Part shown: positions 43,630 to 53,975 of the stretch, one piece after another
Numbering within the stretch: position 1 is the first letter of the stretch
How the letters are laid out: each line of letters starts with the position of its first letter
Assembly (NCBI GenBank): GCA_933207985.1
Contig: OW240913.1
Location: 353,568,258 to 353,632,257 of the forward strand
Source: Pelobates cultripes
Taxonomy: Eukaryota; Chordata; Amphibia; Anura; Pelobatidae
DNA length: 64,000 nucleotides
Direction of reading: 5' to 3'
Translations under genes and position numbers: made by a program
The notes under the pieces: model-generated
What the model was told of the DNA's origin: nothing
Databases searched by the model: none
The model's input: the letters and a program-made list of their open reading frames with translations, nothing else

Positions 43630-44646
43630 ATGGGTCAAAAGAAGGACTTGACAGGCTCAGAAAAGTCAAAAATAGTGAGATATCTTGCAGAGGGATGCAG
43701 CACTCTTAAAATTGCAAAGCTTCTGAAGCGTGATCATCGAACAATCAAGCGTTTTATTCAAAATAGTCAACAGGGTCGCAAGAAGCGTGTGGAAAAACCA
43801 AGGCGCAAAATAACTGCCCATGAACTGAGAAAAGTCAAGCGTGCAGCTGCCACGATGCCACTTGCCACCAGTTTGGCCATATTTCAGAGCTGCAACATCA
43901 CTGGAGTGCCCAAAAGCACAATGTGTGCAATACTCAGAGACATGGCCAAGGTAAGAAAGGCTGAAAGACGACCACCACTGAACAAGACACACAAGCTGAA
44001 GCGTCAAGACTGGGCCAAGAAATATCTCAAGACTGATTTTTCTAGGGTTTTATGGACTGATGAAATGAGAGTGAGTCTTGATGGGCCAGATGGATGGGCC
44101 CGTGGCTGGATTGGTAAAGGGCAGAGAGCTCCAGTCCGACTCAGGCGCCAGCAAGGTGGAGGTGGAGTACTGGTTTGGGCTGGTATCATCAAAGATGAGC
44201 TTGTGGGGCCTTTTCGGGTTGAGGATGGAGTCAAGCTCAACTCCCAGTCCTACTGCCAGTTCCTGGAAGAAACCTTCTTCAAGCAGTGGTACAGGAAGAA
44301 GTCTGCATCCTTCAAGAAAAACATGATTTTCATGCAGGACAATGCTCCATCACACGCGTCCAAGTACTCCACAGCGTGGCTGGCAAGAAAGGGTATAAAA
44401 GAAGAAAATCTAATGACATGGCCTCCTTGTTCACCTGATCTGAACCCCATTGAGAACCTGTGGTCCATCATCAAATGTGAGATTTACAAGGAGGGAAAAC
44501 AGTACACCTCTCTGAACAGTGTCTGGGAGGCTGTGGTTGCTGCTGCACGCAATGTTGATGGTGAACAGATCAAAACACTGACAGAATCCATGGATGGCAG
44601 GCTTTTGAGTGTCCTTGCAAAGAAAGGTGGCTATATTGGTCACTGA
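43630..44646 (+). CDS. Tc1/mariner transposase, DD37E, full length
   Basis: An uninterrupted 338-codon gene. It catalyses cut-and-paste excision and TA-directed insertion of its own element. Residues 8-45 form the first helix-turn-helix (KIAKLLKRDHRTIKRF), a basic stretch KKRVEKPRRK sits at 51-60 where an AT-hook-like/NLS linker is expected, and a second helix-turn-helix spans about 65-105. The DDE domain has D144 (WTDEMRVSL), D237 (QDNAPSH) and E275 (NPIENLW), preceded by SPDLNP. The D237-to-E275 spacing leaves 37 residues, not the 34 of classical Tc1. A glycine-rich QQGGGGVLVW box lies at 175-184. Length matches functional Tc1-like transposases (about 340). No stop, frameshift or missing catalytic residue is seen. 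The start follows the left inner repeat by 16 bases. Confidence 0.96.
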   Translation: MGQKKDLTGSEKSKIVRYLAEGCSTLKIAKLLKRDHRTIKRFIQNSQQGRKKRVEKPRRKITAHELRKVKRAAATMPLATSLAIFQSCNITGVPKSTMCAILRDMAKVRKAERRPPLNKTHKLKRQDWAKKYLKTDFSRVLWTDEMRVSLDGPDGWARGWIGKGQRAPVRLRRQQGGGGVLVWAGIIKDELVGPFRVEDGVKLNSQSYCQFLEETFFKQWYRKKSASFKKNMIFMQDNAPSHASKYSTAWLARKGIKEENLMTWPPCSPDLNPIENLWSIIKCEIYKEGKQYTSLNSVWEAVVAAARNVDGEQIKTLTESMDGRLLSVLAKKGGYIGH

Positions 44647-44762
44647 TTTGTTTTTGTTTTGTTTTTGAATGTCAGAAATGTATATTTGTGAATGTTGAGA
44701 TGTTATATTGGTTTCACTGGTAATAATAAATAATTGAAATGGGTATATATTTGTTTTTTGTT

Positions 44763-44785
44763 AAGTTGCCTAATAATTATGCACA
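44763..44785 (-). promoter_or_regulatory. Right inner transposase-binding repeat
   Basis: Exact inverse copy of the left inner site, about 117 bases after the transposase stop codon and 188 bases inside the right end. Confidence 0.75.
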
Positions 44786-45061
44786 GTAATAGTCACCTGC
44801 ACACACAGATATCCCCCTAACATAGCTAAAACTAAAACAAACTAAAAACTACTTCCAAAAATATTCAGCTTTGATATTAATGAGTTTTTTGGGTTCATTG
44901 AGAACATGGTTGTTGTTCAATAATAAAATTAATCCTCAAAAATACAACTTGCCTAATAATTCTGCACTCTCTGTATACTTGCAGGGTTAAGGGTAGTGGG
45001 AGTTGGCACCCAGACCACTCCAATGGGCAGAAGTGGTCTGGGTGCCTGGAGTGTCCCTTTA

Positions 45062-45560
45062 AAGGAAAAATAATCACTGTAACTAGCATATAAATTAGTA
45101 AAACTGATAACATAACAAATATACATCTACACAATACAAGAAAAGTTTGTTTAGAGGTACCTTACAGAAACACTGCAATGTCTCTTTAGATCATAATTGA
45201 TTCATTACACAGCTGCCACCTTGTAGTGTCAGTAATGCAACTGACTGTCTACCCATCCTTCTGTCATGTAATTGAAACGCCTCCATATTTTTTACATGTT
45301 TTTTTTAAACTTCAAGATATTGGTCTATCGAGCTCAACATGACAAATAATTTGAGTTTGTCCCAGTTTCTATATAAAAACCTTTTCTGACTTCAGTGACA
45401 TTAACAGTTTGTTGCTTCGAAAGTTGTCTCTCAACGCTGTCCGAAACACAGAAAACATTATTGATCGGTTTATGAAACTTGATTGTAATGTACCCCAAAG
45501 TTAGAACCACATACATGTGCATACTTGAATGAATACAAAGTTGTATGCTTAAAACAATAT
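45062..45560. other. Non-coding DNA between MITEs
   Basis: No gene recognised. ACACTGCAATGTCTCTTTAG near 45170 resembles another MITE end. Confidence 0.35.
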
Positions 45561-45564
45561 TGTT

Positions 45565-46058
45565 CCTCTGCCCATCTCTAGTGCCCCCCTGCAGCTGTTA
45601 AAGGGTTAAAAACTCTAACTACTTACCCAACTCCAGTGCCCAATTCTCTCGGTTCTGGCTTCATCTCTACCTTCTCCAATGTCAGTCCAAGAGAGAACCC
45701 TCCAACGTCAGCGACGAGGGAGAATTTAATGCGCACGCAAGCCGAGCATTGAATCAATTCTAAACTATGGTGATTTAGAAGACGCTGGACGTGCTCATGT
45801 AAAGCGTGAGGACGTCCCGCATTGTTTCATGGAGTTAGACGCCATGAAATGCCAGGAAGTGCTTCTAGTGGCTGTCTAGTAGACAGCCAGTAGAGGGATT
45901 CTTAACCTTGCAATGAAAACATTGCAGTTTCTCTGAATGGCCGGAATAGTTCTCTGAAACTGCAATGGTTTAGATTGCAGTGTTAAGAGGACAGAGACTT
46001 TGCATCCAGACCATTTCAATGAAGTGACGTGGTCTGGGTGCCTATAGTGTCTCTTTAA
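45565..46058. repeat. T2/Kolobok-like MITE, longer version
   Basis: The right end is GGGTGCCTATAGTGTCTCTTTAA (TTAA at 46055-46058), preceded by a CCAGACCATTTCAATGAAGT...GTGGTCTGGG hairpin. The interior has GTGGCTGTCTAGTAGACAGCCAGTAG, a near-palindrome at about 45870-45895, and GCAATGAAAACATTGC. The left boundary is uncertain (TTAAAGGGTTAA at 45598 may be internal). Confidence 0.6.
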
Positions 46059-46059
46059 G

Positions 46060-47650
46060 CCATCAAGGTAAGAATTTGTAATTTAAATAATGTTGTTAAA
46101 TCTTTTTAAATTGATATGTGTTGCCTTGATTTAAGCCTTTGTATCAATAAAAGATGCAATTTCAATAAGGTTGTGTAGATATTAACCACATAATATTGGC
46201 TGGTTTAATACTTTGGTTTTCAGCCATGCTTGGTCATGGGGAGAGTTAGTGTGACTGGTATTTAAACTAATTACATTGCTAAGTGATGCATAAAATAGCA
46301 CTTTCTTTGAAGAAATGACACACAAAATCTTTTCCATGTCACTAAACTCGTGTAATGTGTGAGCTGACGATAATCATAAAGAAAATAAACAGATTTACTG
46401 TGTCAGAAAAAAAAGTTACAGCTCAGGTGGATAAGATATTGCTGCGCCAGAGGAATTGCTAGAAGTTAGAAGTATGGCAGCTGGCCAATGTGTTGCAAAC
46501 AATCCTACTAGGAGATTCCATTTCACTTCAAAGTTTTTAGATAGACGCTTCATTTTTTTGCAAGTTTCAGTGTTTAGAAAAAGGCATCTATGACTCAGCG
46601 TACTTTATACTAAAATTACTTTGAGATTCTTGTATTGCACGTATTCTGCAAGAAGCTTTAAAATAGGCAAATGCAAGAGTGGATTTTATTACATAAAGTA
46701 ATTCCGGTAAAATGTCATAACAATAAAATAAATGCAAAATAAAATAATTTTCGGAGTTTAAAAATAAGATTGTACTTTATTAATGGGATGTTTGCACTAA
46801 TGAAATATTCAGTGGAACAGCAGAAACTATATAAATATGGGCCCCCATGCTTTTATTTAGTAGACTTCAACAGGAGGCACAACCACTACTAGGAACAAAG
46901 TACTAAAAACACTAATAAGAGCTACAGAGAAGACAAACGTAATGTCAGACACAATTTAAAACAACACAAACTTCAAAAGGGACATATGCCATCCTTATAT
47001 TACATTTGCCTGTCGTAGATTTTCCTCACATTCACCAAAACAAATCTCAGAATTTTTACTAAAAATTCCTTTTTACCATCCGTAAAGAACCATTTGCCCA
47101 TCACAATTTTGGAAACTTTCCATTAGTGAGCCCAAGCATTGCATCAATTAAGGCTTTCTCAACAAAGCTTCAATCTTCGTGGCGGTACCTAAAACTGTAA
47201 ACAATGGTAGACTGTGCACCCAATTTGAGGAAGATATGGGAGATATTTTTCCAGAATAAATTCATCGCTGTTCCTGCAAGTAGAAGAAAGATTTGTAAGG
47301 TGTAGAATTCTATCTTGGGGAAGGGGGTGATCTGCATTCCTGGTCGTACAGAACTTTCTTCTCTTCAAATTTCCTGGTGTAGACAGGGGTACCTGGCAAA
47401 AACTCTTTTACTTTACTCGTCCACCTCTGCATGGCATGAAACCAGCAGAGGTGAAGGATTCCGTGACATTATACTTGAGGACCCATCATGTTACAGCGTG
47501 AATTGAATTTTTTTTTTCTCAATCATAGTTTTAGTATGTGTGAGTGTCAGTGTGTTGCGTTATATGAACATGATTAATTGTGATAGATGGACCCAGAAGA
47601 AATTGACACCACAAGCAAATATAATCAAACTGTATAACAGACAATATACT
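46060..47650. other. AT-rich non-coding DNA
   Basis: No exon, RNA gene or bounded element recognised. Confidence 0.4.
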
Positions 47651-47654
47651 ATTA

Positions 47655-49330
47655 TTACTTTTAAAAAAATATATATTATTTATTTATTCCCAGCCCATCG
47701 GCATGAGAGGGACAAAACGTATCATACATGTGCACATTTTTCAGACATAAGATATCATTCATATAACAGTTTTAAAACAGGGCATATGGTAATAAACTAA
47801 CCGGGGGGCTGAGGATTTTATGGGTTTAGTTAATCGCTGTAATCTAGTATAGGTGGCCTGCCATTTGTGTGGTCCATGACCGGAATGGTTCTCACTGGTT
47901 AGCTGACGGTCTCCCCTGATGGGGTTTATAGCCCTCGGTATGTGGTTGCTTGGATAGGGGGACCCCTGTCAAAAGGTCATAAAACCACTTAAAAAAAGAA
48001 AGTATTGGGTGTTGCAAGGAAATTAAATTAATAGGAACCCTTCTATATTTAAATGTAAATATTTGTGCATTATAGGCCAGTCGTTGAGGCTGGACGCTTG
48101 GGTTATAGACTGTTCTCTCATGTCGTTGACCGTGTCGATTAGTAAGCTGTTAGGCTGATAGCCCTAGTATGGTTTTAGGCCTCTGCTTTAGGGGCGTTAG
48201 ATTGTTGAGGTGGGGGGTAGGAGTGGCCATGGCTGGGCTAGCTTTGCTAACAACGTGGTATAACATTTAGATACAACTTCACATGCTTGCAAACAAAAAG
48301 AAAAACAATAACAATAATGGTGGATAAACATCAATAAACTGGTAACCGTTCAAAAAATTTAGATGAGGAAGGTTAACGTTCTGGTATCCAGAGAGCATGC
48401 TCAATGTTTCAGATAGGGGCCAGTGTGAGGGCCTCAGAGTGTGCCATTGATGGTTTAAATGGGGCAACCCGTGTCAGTTCCCACAGGCTTTGCGCTGTAG
48501 AGAGGCCTCTCATTGTGGCAGTGACAGGGAGTTTCGCGGGAGGCTCAGGGTTTCCAGCATGTTGGCTGCTTGTTACAGATTTTGTATTGAGTAGGTAGCA
48601 TCTCCACGCTGTATTTGGAGTATCCAAGGTGACTGCCACTGGTATGGGATATCACTTCCTCTAAGGTGAGTTGTAAGGGGCTGCAGGGATTTCCTCCATT
48701 GCATGGTATTTCCCATGAGATCTACATAGAATGAGAGTCACATGTCTTCGAATGTGTAGGGTGAGGCCCCCCTCAGTGCAGCCTGCATCACCATTTTGTC
48801 CCTGAGCGAGTGGAACCTCACCATCCTTCACACGAAGTGCGGGAGCTCCATGCTTGGGATCGCCTCTGAGATTGGTGTGGCGTCTTGCACCCTTGTTCTA
48901 AGGCTGCATATTGTTTTTTCAGTGCTTTTCCAGGGTCCCGAGTTTCTGCGTGTGGCACTCTGACGTTGACTCCAGTGTCTTTATGTGCTCGACCATGCCT
49001 GAGAGATAGGCACGGAGCAAAGCTACATCTGCCTGAATTGACTTCTTTAGGTCATTCTGTAGGTCATTCAGCATCTTAGAGTGGCTGCTGTTACAGGCAT
49101 CGAGTCTGAGCTCCGTGGGACCATCGAGGGCTGCAGTGGAGGCAGTAAGTCTGCTGCTCCCCTGATCTGTAGTATCTCCTCAGCGGAGTCGGAGTAGCCA
49201 TCTGTGTTGGCAGCCATCTTGGGCCCATTAGCGCCGTGCGCTCAACGGAGGAGTTATTCAATGTTTATGCTCTCAGTGGGTTTATCCGCCCTCGGTTTTT
49301 TGGACTTACGACCCATGATAAGTATATGCT
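47655..49330 (-). pseudogene. L1-clade element remnant: ORF1 plus 3' sequence, ORF2 missing
   Basis: On the - strand ORF1 appears to start MGRKSKKPRADKPTES near 49315. It continues with an acidic SDSAEEILQIRGAADL stretch, degraded coiled coil, LHSFRLKD-like LRDKMVMQAAL and SPYTFEDM, LSFYVDLMGNTMQWRKSLQP, ending near 48660. These are C-terminal domain strings of L1 ORF1. ORF1 carries stops and frameshifts. It is followed by about 1 kb of non-coding sequence that ends GGGAATAAATAAATAATA near 47660, resembling a 3' UTR end. The ~3-kb ORF2 expected in between is absent, indicating a large internal deletion or a non-autonomous derivative. Confidence 0.6.
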
Positions 49331-49556
49331 GCAGTTTTCCATCTTTAGGGTTGATTTGCAGGAAAAGTCACTGTTTCACTTACTTTTTTATGATATAGTG
49401 GAATAAAAGAAATTATTTTTCTCCAACTTTTTGCGGACATCATGCATTTAGAAATTCTGTTCTTTCTCATTTAGAACTTACCATAGCATTTAACTTTTCC
49501 TTTTTATGTAAATGCTTTCCTATAAAAAAAAAAAAATTCTATTATTTTAACCCCTA

Positions 49557-50287
49557 CAGCAATGTAGTATCATGACATTCCTGGCATATCACTAGTCCAA
49601 ATAGAAGATTACACGTGAGCGTAAGAATCATGGAGCAATGGAAGAAGGTTGCCTGGTCTAATGAATCATGTTTTCTTTTAGATTTAGGTGGATGGACGGG
49701 TGTGTGTGTGTTGTTTAACTGGGGAAGAGATGGCAACAGGATGCACTATGGGAAGAATGCAAGCCAGCAGAGGCAGTGTTATGCACTGGGCAATGTTCTG
49801 ATGGGAAACCTTGTGCTATTTATGTGGTCTTGGAATTCATGTGGATGTTATTTAAACACTTACCACATACCTAGAAATTGTTGCAGACCATGTACACCCC
49901 TTTCGTGGCAATAGTGTTCACTGATGGCAATGGCCTCTTCAACAGGATAATGGACCCTGCCACACTTGAAACAATGTTCAGGAATGGTTTATGGAACAGG
50001 ACAAAAAGTTCAAGGTGTTGCCTTGGCCTCAAATTTCCCCAGATCTCAAGCTGATTGAGCATCTGTAGGATGTGCTGGAACAACAAATCTGATCCATGGT
50101 GGCCTTATCTCGCAACTTTAAGGACTTAAAGGATCTGCTGCTAATGTCTTGGTGCCATATACCATAGGACACGTTCAGAGGTCTTGGGGAGTCTCAATGA
50201 CTCAATGCATCAGAGCTGTTTTTGCAGCACGAGGGGGACCTACACGATATTAGCCAGGTGGTTTTAATGTTGTGGCTGATCAGTATA
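49557..50287 (+). pseudogene. Dead Tc1-like transposase copy with right inverted end
   Basis: Broken frames encode QWKKVAWSNESCFLLDLGGW (49630-49690, around the first catalytic Asp region, where SNES replaces the expected SDES), then QQDNGPCHT (about 49955), LPWPQISPDLKLIEHL (about 50020-50065) and DTFRGLGES. These are the DNAPCH and SPDLNPIEHLW blocks of a Tc1-like transposase. Stops and frame changes occur after WQ (49914), in EHL*DV (near 50068) and elsewhere. The right terminus GGTGGTTTTAATGTTGTGGC and following bases to 50287 is a common Tc1-type end. The N-terminal DNA-binding part and left end are missing. It is unrelated at sequence level to the intact 43.4-kb element. Confidence 0.8.
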
Positions 50288-50294
50288 CATGTCT

Positions 50295-50780
50295 CTAAAT
50301 ATGCAAGCATTTACATTTTGCATATTGTTCCAAAGATGTTTGAAATTCCCCCATTCTAAGTAACGGAAAATGAATAATTTCTTATTTAAATTGTGAAATG
50401 ACAAGGTAATAGGATACTAGTAATAATTTTGACAGATGGGTAATAATGAAAAGATGAAAAGAACCATTTTCCTTGAAGTTCGAAATTTGGAATTCATTCC
50501 AAAAAAATGTTTGTTAGGTAAATGGAATAACTGCTGACATGAAACAATTTATTCGTCTCCTTACATAAATCCATGACCTTCACAATAGATTCATTGTGTT
50601 CATTTGAGAGTATTTCAAATTTGCTTCAAAACTACATATTCTATGTTACTTTTCAGCATTATTTGTAGTTATTTCTTAAACATTTTCAGATATCACAAAA
50701 CACAATGAAATCTCCTTAAAAATCTCTTCATTTAATATATACTGACTTTCTATTAAATACCTAATACATACAACAAGGGG
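50295..50780. other. AT-rich non-coding DNA
   Basis: No gene or element recognised. Confidence 0.4.
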
Positions 50781-50784
50781 CATT

Positions 50785-50862
50785 TCAAGAGACCCTCTAT
50801 ACACCATAACTACTACAGCTCAATGTTGTGGTTATAGTGCAAAGAGTCTATGGTGCAAAGAG
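50785..50862. repeat. Short T2-like hairpin fragment
   Basis: AGAGACCCTCTATACACCAT...ACTACAGCTCAATGTTGTGGTTATAGTGC contains the family's terminal hairpin strings. No second end. Confidence 0.4.
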
Positions 50863-50864
50863 TA

Positions 50865-52400
50865 TTTTTTGTCAAATCATTTCGGAGTGCTTTGGAAAAA
50901 AATTATTCGGAAAATACTCGGCATCAGCCATTTAGTGTATAACCAAAAAAGTGTCCTAAAATTGAAATATCAGAGGAAAGTGTATTGCGTCTAAATGCAT
51001 TAATTAAATATTTGTACTGCATGGGCTGTTGCGTGTTGCTTTTACAGTGCTGCCTCTCTCCTTGCTCTCTGCTTGAATTAAAACACAACTGCCATCAGAT
51101 TTTCACTTCTCAGTTTTTTAAAGTTTATTAAATTTAATGAAACCTTATTTTATATATATATTTAATTAATATTGATTTGTTTGAGCAATTTTTATTATTT
51201 TTCTGCTTGAGCAGCCATGTTGGGTCAGACTCTACTGCTATCTGACTAACTGCTGCTCAACCCAACTTGCCAGTGCTGACGTTGCTCTGTGTGAACCTTT
51301 TAAAAAAAGAGAAATGAAAATTTGACGGGAGTTGTCCTTTAAGCCACTCACTGACCGCCGACTGTATGTATAGGTTGTAGTGATACTTGCAATAGGCTGT
51401 TAGTGATTGGCTGAGTCTGAGTCAACTGCCATTCTTAGCCAATCACTGGTGTCCAATTCTTCTCAATTATTCCCTTCTCTAGTCAGTGTGGTGGTCAGGT
51501 AGAAAATTCACATGAGCGCATGTTTGGTGTTAACGTGTAAATGGAACATCTGCTTTAGAAACTGGGTGAGGCGGAGGACGGCCTGGAGATGAGTGTTACA
51601 CAAAGAGTAACATCCGCATAGCTTGAAGATGGCAGAGGTGGAAAGGAGGAAAAGCCTCTATATTTTACCTTGAATACACCATGTATTTTTATTCACAGGT
51701 TCGCTTTAAACTGGTTAAAAAAAACACCGAACATCAAACAAAACAAAAAATTCCATCTGTTACTTTTTTACATTGAACTTTCGCCTTTCAAATCTTAATA
51801 ACTAATTCAATAATAAAGCAGTTTCGCTTATAAAGTAAAGGAAACATCGTTTGGTACACACCCTTGCGAGCATTATTTACCCATGCCTATCGTTAACAAT
51901 GATAAAAACCTCATAATTAGGTGCAAATTCCTATAATAAGAATGAAACAATACACATAGAAATATGAGAAAGACATGGCCCCCGTTAAATACATCCAGAC
52001 TGATGAAAGATATGATGGCCGGTTATTGAAGTTAGAAATTTTACACATGATTAGAGCTTTATTCAGCTTAATGAAATGTGCTTCCTGTATATTGCATCTG
52101 TGTACATGTGTGACCTCGAGCATAAAAGAAACAATTAGCATACAGAGATGATTATCATTTAAAGTCATTGTGATAGAATTTTAATTGTTTTAATTAGAAG
52201 CATAAAGTCTAATGCACATTACTTCTTTATTTCAAGTAACCTTTGGTGGAGAACTGAAGTTATTATTGTCAGTTACTGTTTTATCTTCATTGTATTTTTT
52301 GTTTAAAGTGGCAAGGTCACAATTTACATACACATGCACTTGCATGCAAGAAGAAGTTTAACATACCCGAGTGGAAAGCTTCTTGAGTGGAAACAAGTGT
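50865..52400. other. AT-rich non-coding DNA with a possible MITE end
   Basis: GACGGGAGTTGTCCTTTAAG near 51325-51344 looks like another TTAA-type MITE terminus. Otherwise no gene or bounded element. Confidence 0.35.
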
Positions 52401-52404
52401 CTGA

Positions 52405-52627
52405 AAAATTTTAGAGTGGCCTTTTATTGTGGCCAGCCTAAGGCACACCTGTGCAATAATCATGCTGTCTAATCAGCATCCAGATATGCCACACCTGTGA
52501 TGTAGATGGATTATCTCGGCAAAGGATAAGTGCTCACTAACACAGATTTGGACAGATTTGTGCAATATTTGATAGAAAAATGGGGGCAAAAACAAAAGGG
52601 TTGCGTTTCTAATTTTGTTCAGTATAT
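52405..52627 (+). mobile_element. Non-autonomous DNA transposon fragment (vertebrate-wide type)
   Basis: AGTGGCCTTTTATTGTGGCC, AGCCTAAGGCACACCTGTGC, AATAATCATGCTGTCTAATC, then GGATTATCTCGGCAAAGGAT and a right end GGGTTGCGTTTCTAATTTTG plus TTCAGTATA. I recall this string set from many fish and amphibian genomes as a non-autonomous TA-target element. That is recollection, not a search. The left terminus appears missing. Confidence 0.5.
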
Positions 52628-52689
52628 ATTTATGTATATGTATATATATTCTGTCAGAGGCACCTGATCAGAGATATACACACGTACAC

Positions 52690-53192
52690 ATTTATTGAAA
52701 CCACACTAACAACCATGCACAAGCATACATTCACACAAACGCACACACACACTCACACACACACACACACACATGCATGCACACACACACACAAACAGGC
52801 ATATAATCATCAATATGTACATAATAATGTACACAGTCAGGCATAGATTTACACTATCTAACACAAACATCCATATGCAGTCTTTACAGTCACACACAGG
52901 CACACATTGACACTTGTACACAAGCATACACTCACAGAAACACAGACTCAAAGCCACAGAAATGCTCACAGATCACAGATATAGATACAACGCACTAAGT
53001 CATAAACAGATATACACTCACAGGCACACACACATACAAGCACAGATTAATTTGTATTCAGACACTCATAGGAACACATGCAGACATCTCACTCAATAGC
53101 TCACGTTTATGTATAGTCATACAGACTGATTCACAGTGGCACACAGTCACACACCCATACATTATGCTTACAGTGACACACAGGAACAAATT
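52690..53192. repeat. CA-rich low-complexity tract, left part
   Basis: Irregular ACACAC, CACACATACA and CACAGACTCA strings, with a purer (CA)n at about 52740-52795. It is the complement-like counterpart of the GT-rich minisatellites at 18.3 and 55.8 kb and is interrupted by the CR1 copy at 53193. Confidence 0.8.
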
Positions 53193-53590
53193 CTTGGAGG
53201 AAAGACGAGACAGGGGGGATATGATAGAAACATTTAAATATATAAAGGGAATCAACACAGTAAAGGAGGAGACTATATTTAAAAGAAGAAAAACTACCAC
53301 AACAAGAGGACATAGTCTTAAATTAGAGGGACAAAGGTTTAAAAATAATATCAGGAAGTATTACTTTACTGAGAGGGTAGTGGATGCATGGAATAGCCTT
53401 CCAGGTGAAGTGGTAGAGGTTAACACAGTAAAGGAGTTTAAGCATGCGTGGGATAGGCATAAGGCTATCCTAACTATAAGGTAAGGCTAGGGACTAATGA
53501 AAGTATTTAGAAAATTGGGCAGACTAGATGGGCCGAATGGTTCTTATTTGCCGTCACATTCTATGTTTCTATGTTTCTATTTTTCTATTC
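53193..53590 (+). mobile_element. 5'-truncated CR1 copy
   Basis: It matches the last ~390 bases of the 8.1-12.07-kb CR1 with few differences, from CTTGGAGG to the TTCTATG repeats. The frame is open from ERRDRGDMIETFKYIKGINT to HKAILTIR, with GGGGGG in place of the longer GGGTAGG of the 8-kb copy, so it preserves the correct ORF2 C-terminus. Truncation at the 5' side is typical of incomplete reverse transcription. It lies inside the CA-rich tract, which resumes after 53590. Confidence 0.92.
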
Positions 53591-53970
53591 ACACCTATAC
53601 AGACACACACTCACCGATACAATATTATATGTATTACAGTGAAATGCAATGTTGCACTTTACTGTTGAGAGTTTAATAGGGCCTCAATATTTCCTCTACT
53701 GCCCAATGAGCAGGTGGACAAATGATAGACGTTTGACTCTAGACTGACACTAAGACAGGAAACCATCTTAATGTCAGCCTTAATCACTTCTACCTATATT
53801 GACAATAATGAAACAATCCTTTATAAACAATTTAAACTAGAATCAAATTTTAACCCTGTACACAAATAACTTAATTAGGAATGAAGTCACAAACAACTGT
53901 TTGTGCAGAGGAATTTAAATAAATATTTTGTGGTGCACATAGGAATCTATAATGTAAGCAACTGTCTCTT
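53591..53970. other. CA-rich remnant then non-coding DNA
   Basis: CACACCTATACAGACACACA continues the low-complexity tract to about 53620. The rest has no recognised feature. Confidence 0.4.
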
Positions 53971-53975
53971 CTTCA

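Larger units (their letters stand above)
43410..44975 (+). mobile_element. Complete Tc1/mariner transposon, IR/DR type, TA-flanked
   Basis: The element is 43412-44973 (1562 bp), bordered by TA at 43410-43411 and 44974-44975. The outer inverted ends are CAGGGAGTGCAGAATTATTA plus GGCAA on the left and the same with one mismatch (CAGAGAG) on the right. About 155-180 bp inside each end is a second site, 43591-43613 and 44763-44785, a perfect 23-bp inverted pair. It shares the core AATTATTAGGCAA with the outer sites. This paired outer/inner arrangement is the IR/DR organisation. The single gene between them is uninterrupted. Everything needed for mobility appears present. Confidence 0.95.
43366..45061. 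repeat. Palindromic T2-like MITE interrupted by the Tc1/mariner element
   Basis: Left of the Tc1 insertion is ATAACCCTGCAAGGTAATTA (from about 43367). Right of it is ACTTGCAGGGTTAAG (44975-44990), which is its inverse when the transposon and one TA are removed. The right part continues with a GGCACCCAGACCACT/AGTGGTCTGGGTGCC hairpin (45007-45044) and the family end GGAGTGTCCCTTTAA (to 45061). The left terminus is not recognised. Confidence 0.6.

Noticed and set aside
43666..44643. ORFs of 70-113 codons opposite to, or shifted within, the transposase gene
   Set aside because: Shadows of the 338-codon transposase in other frames.
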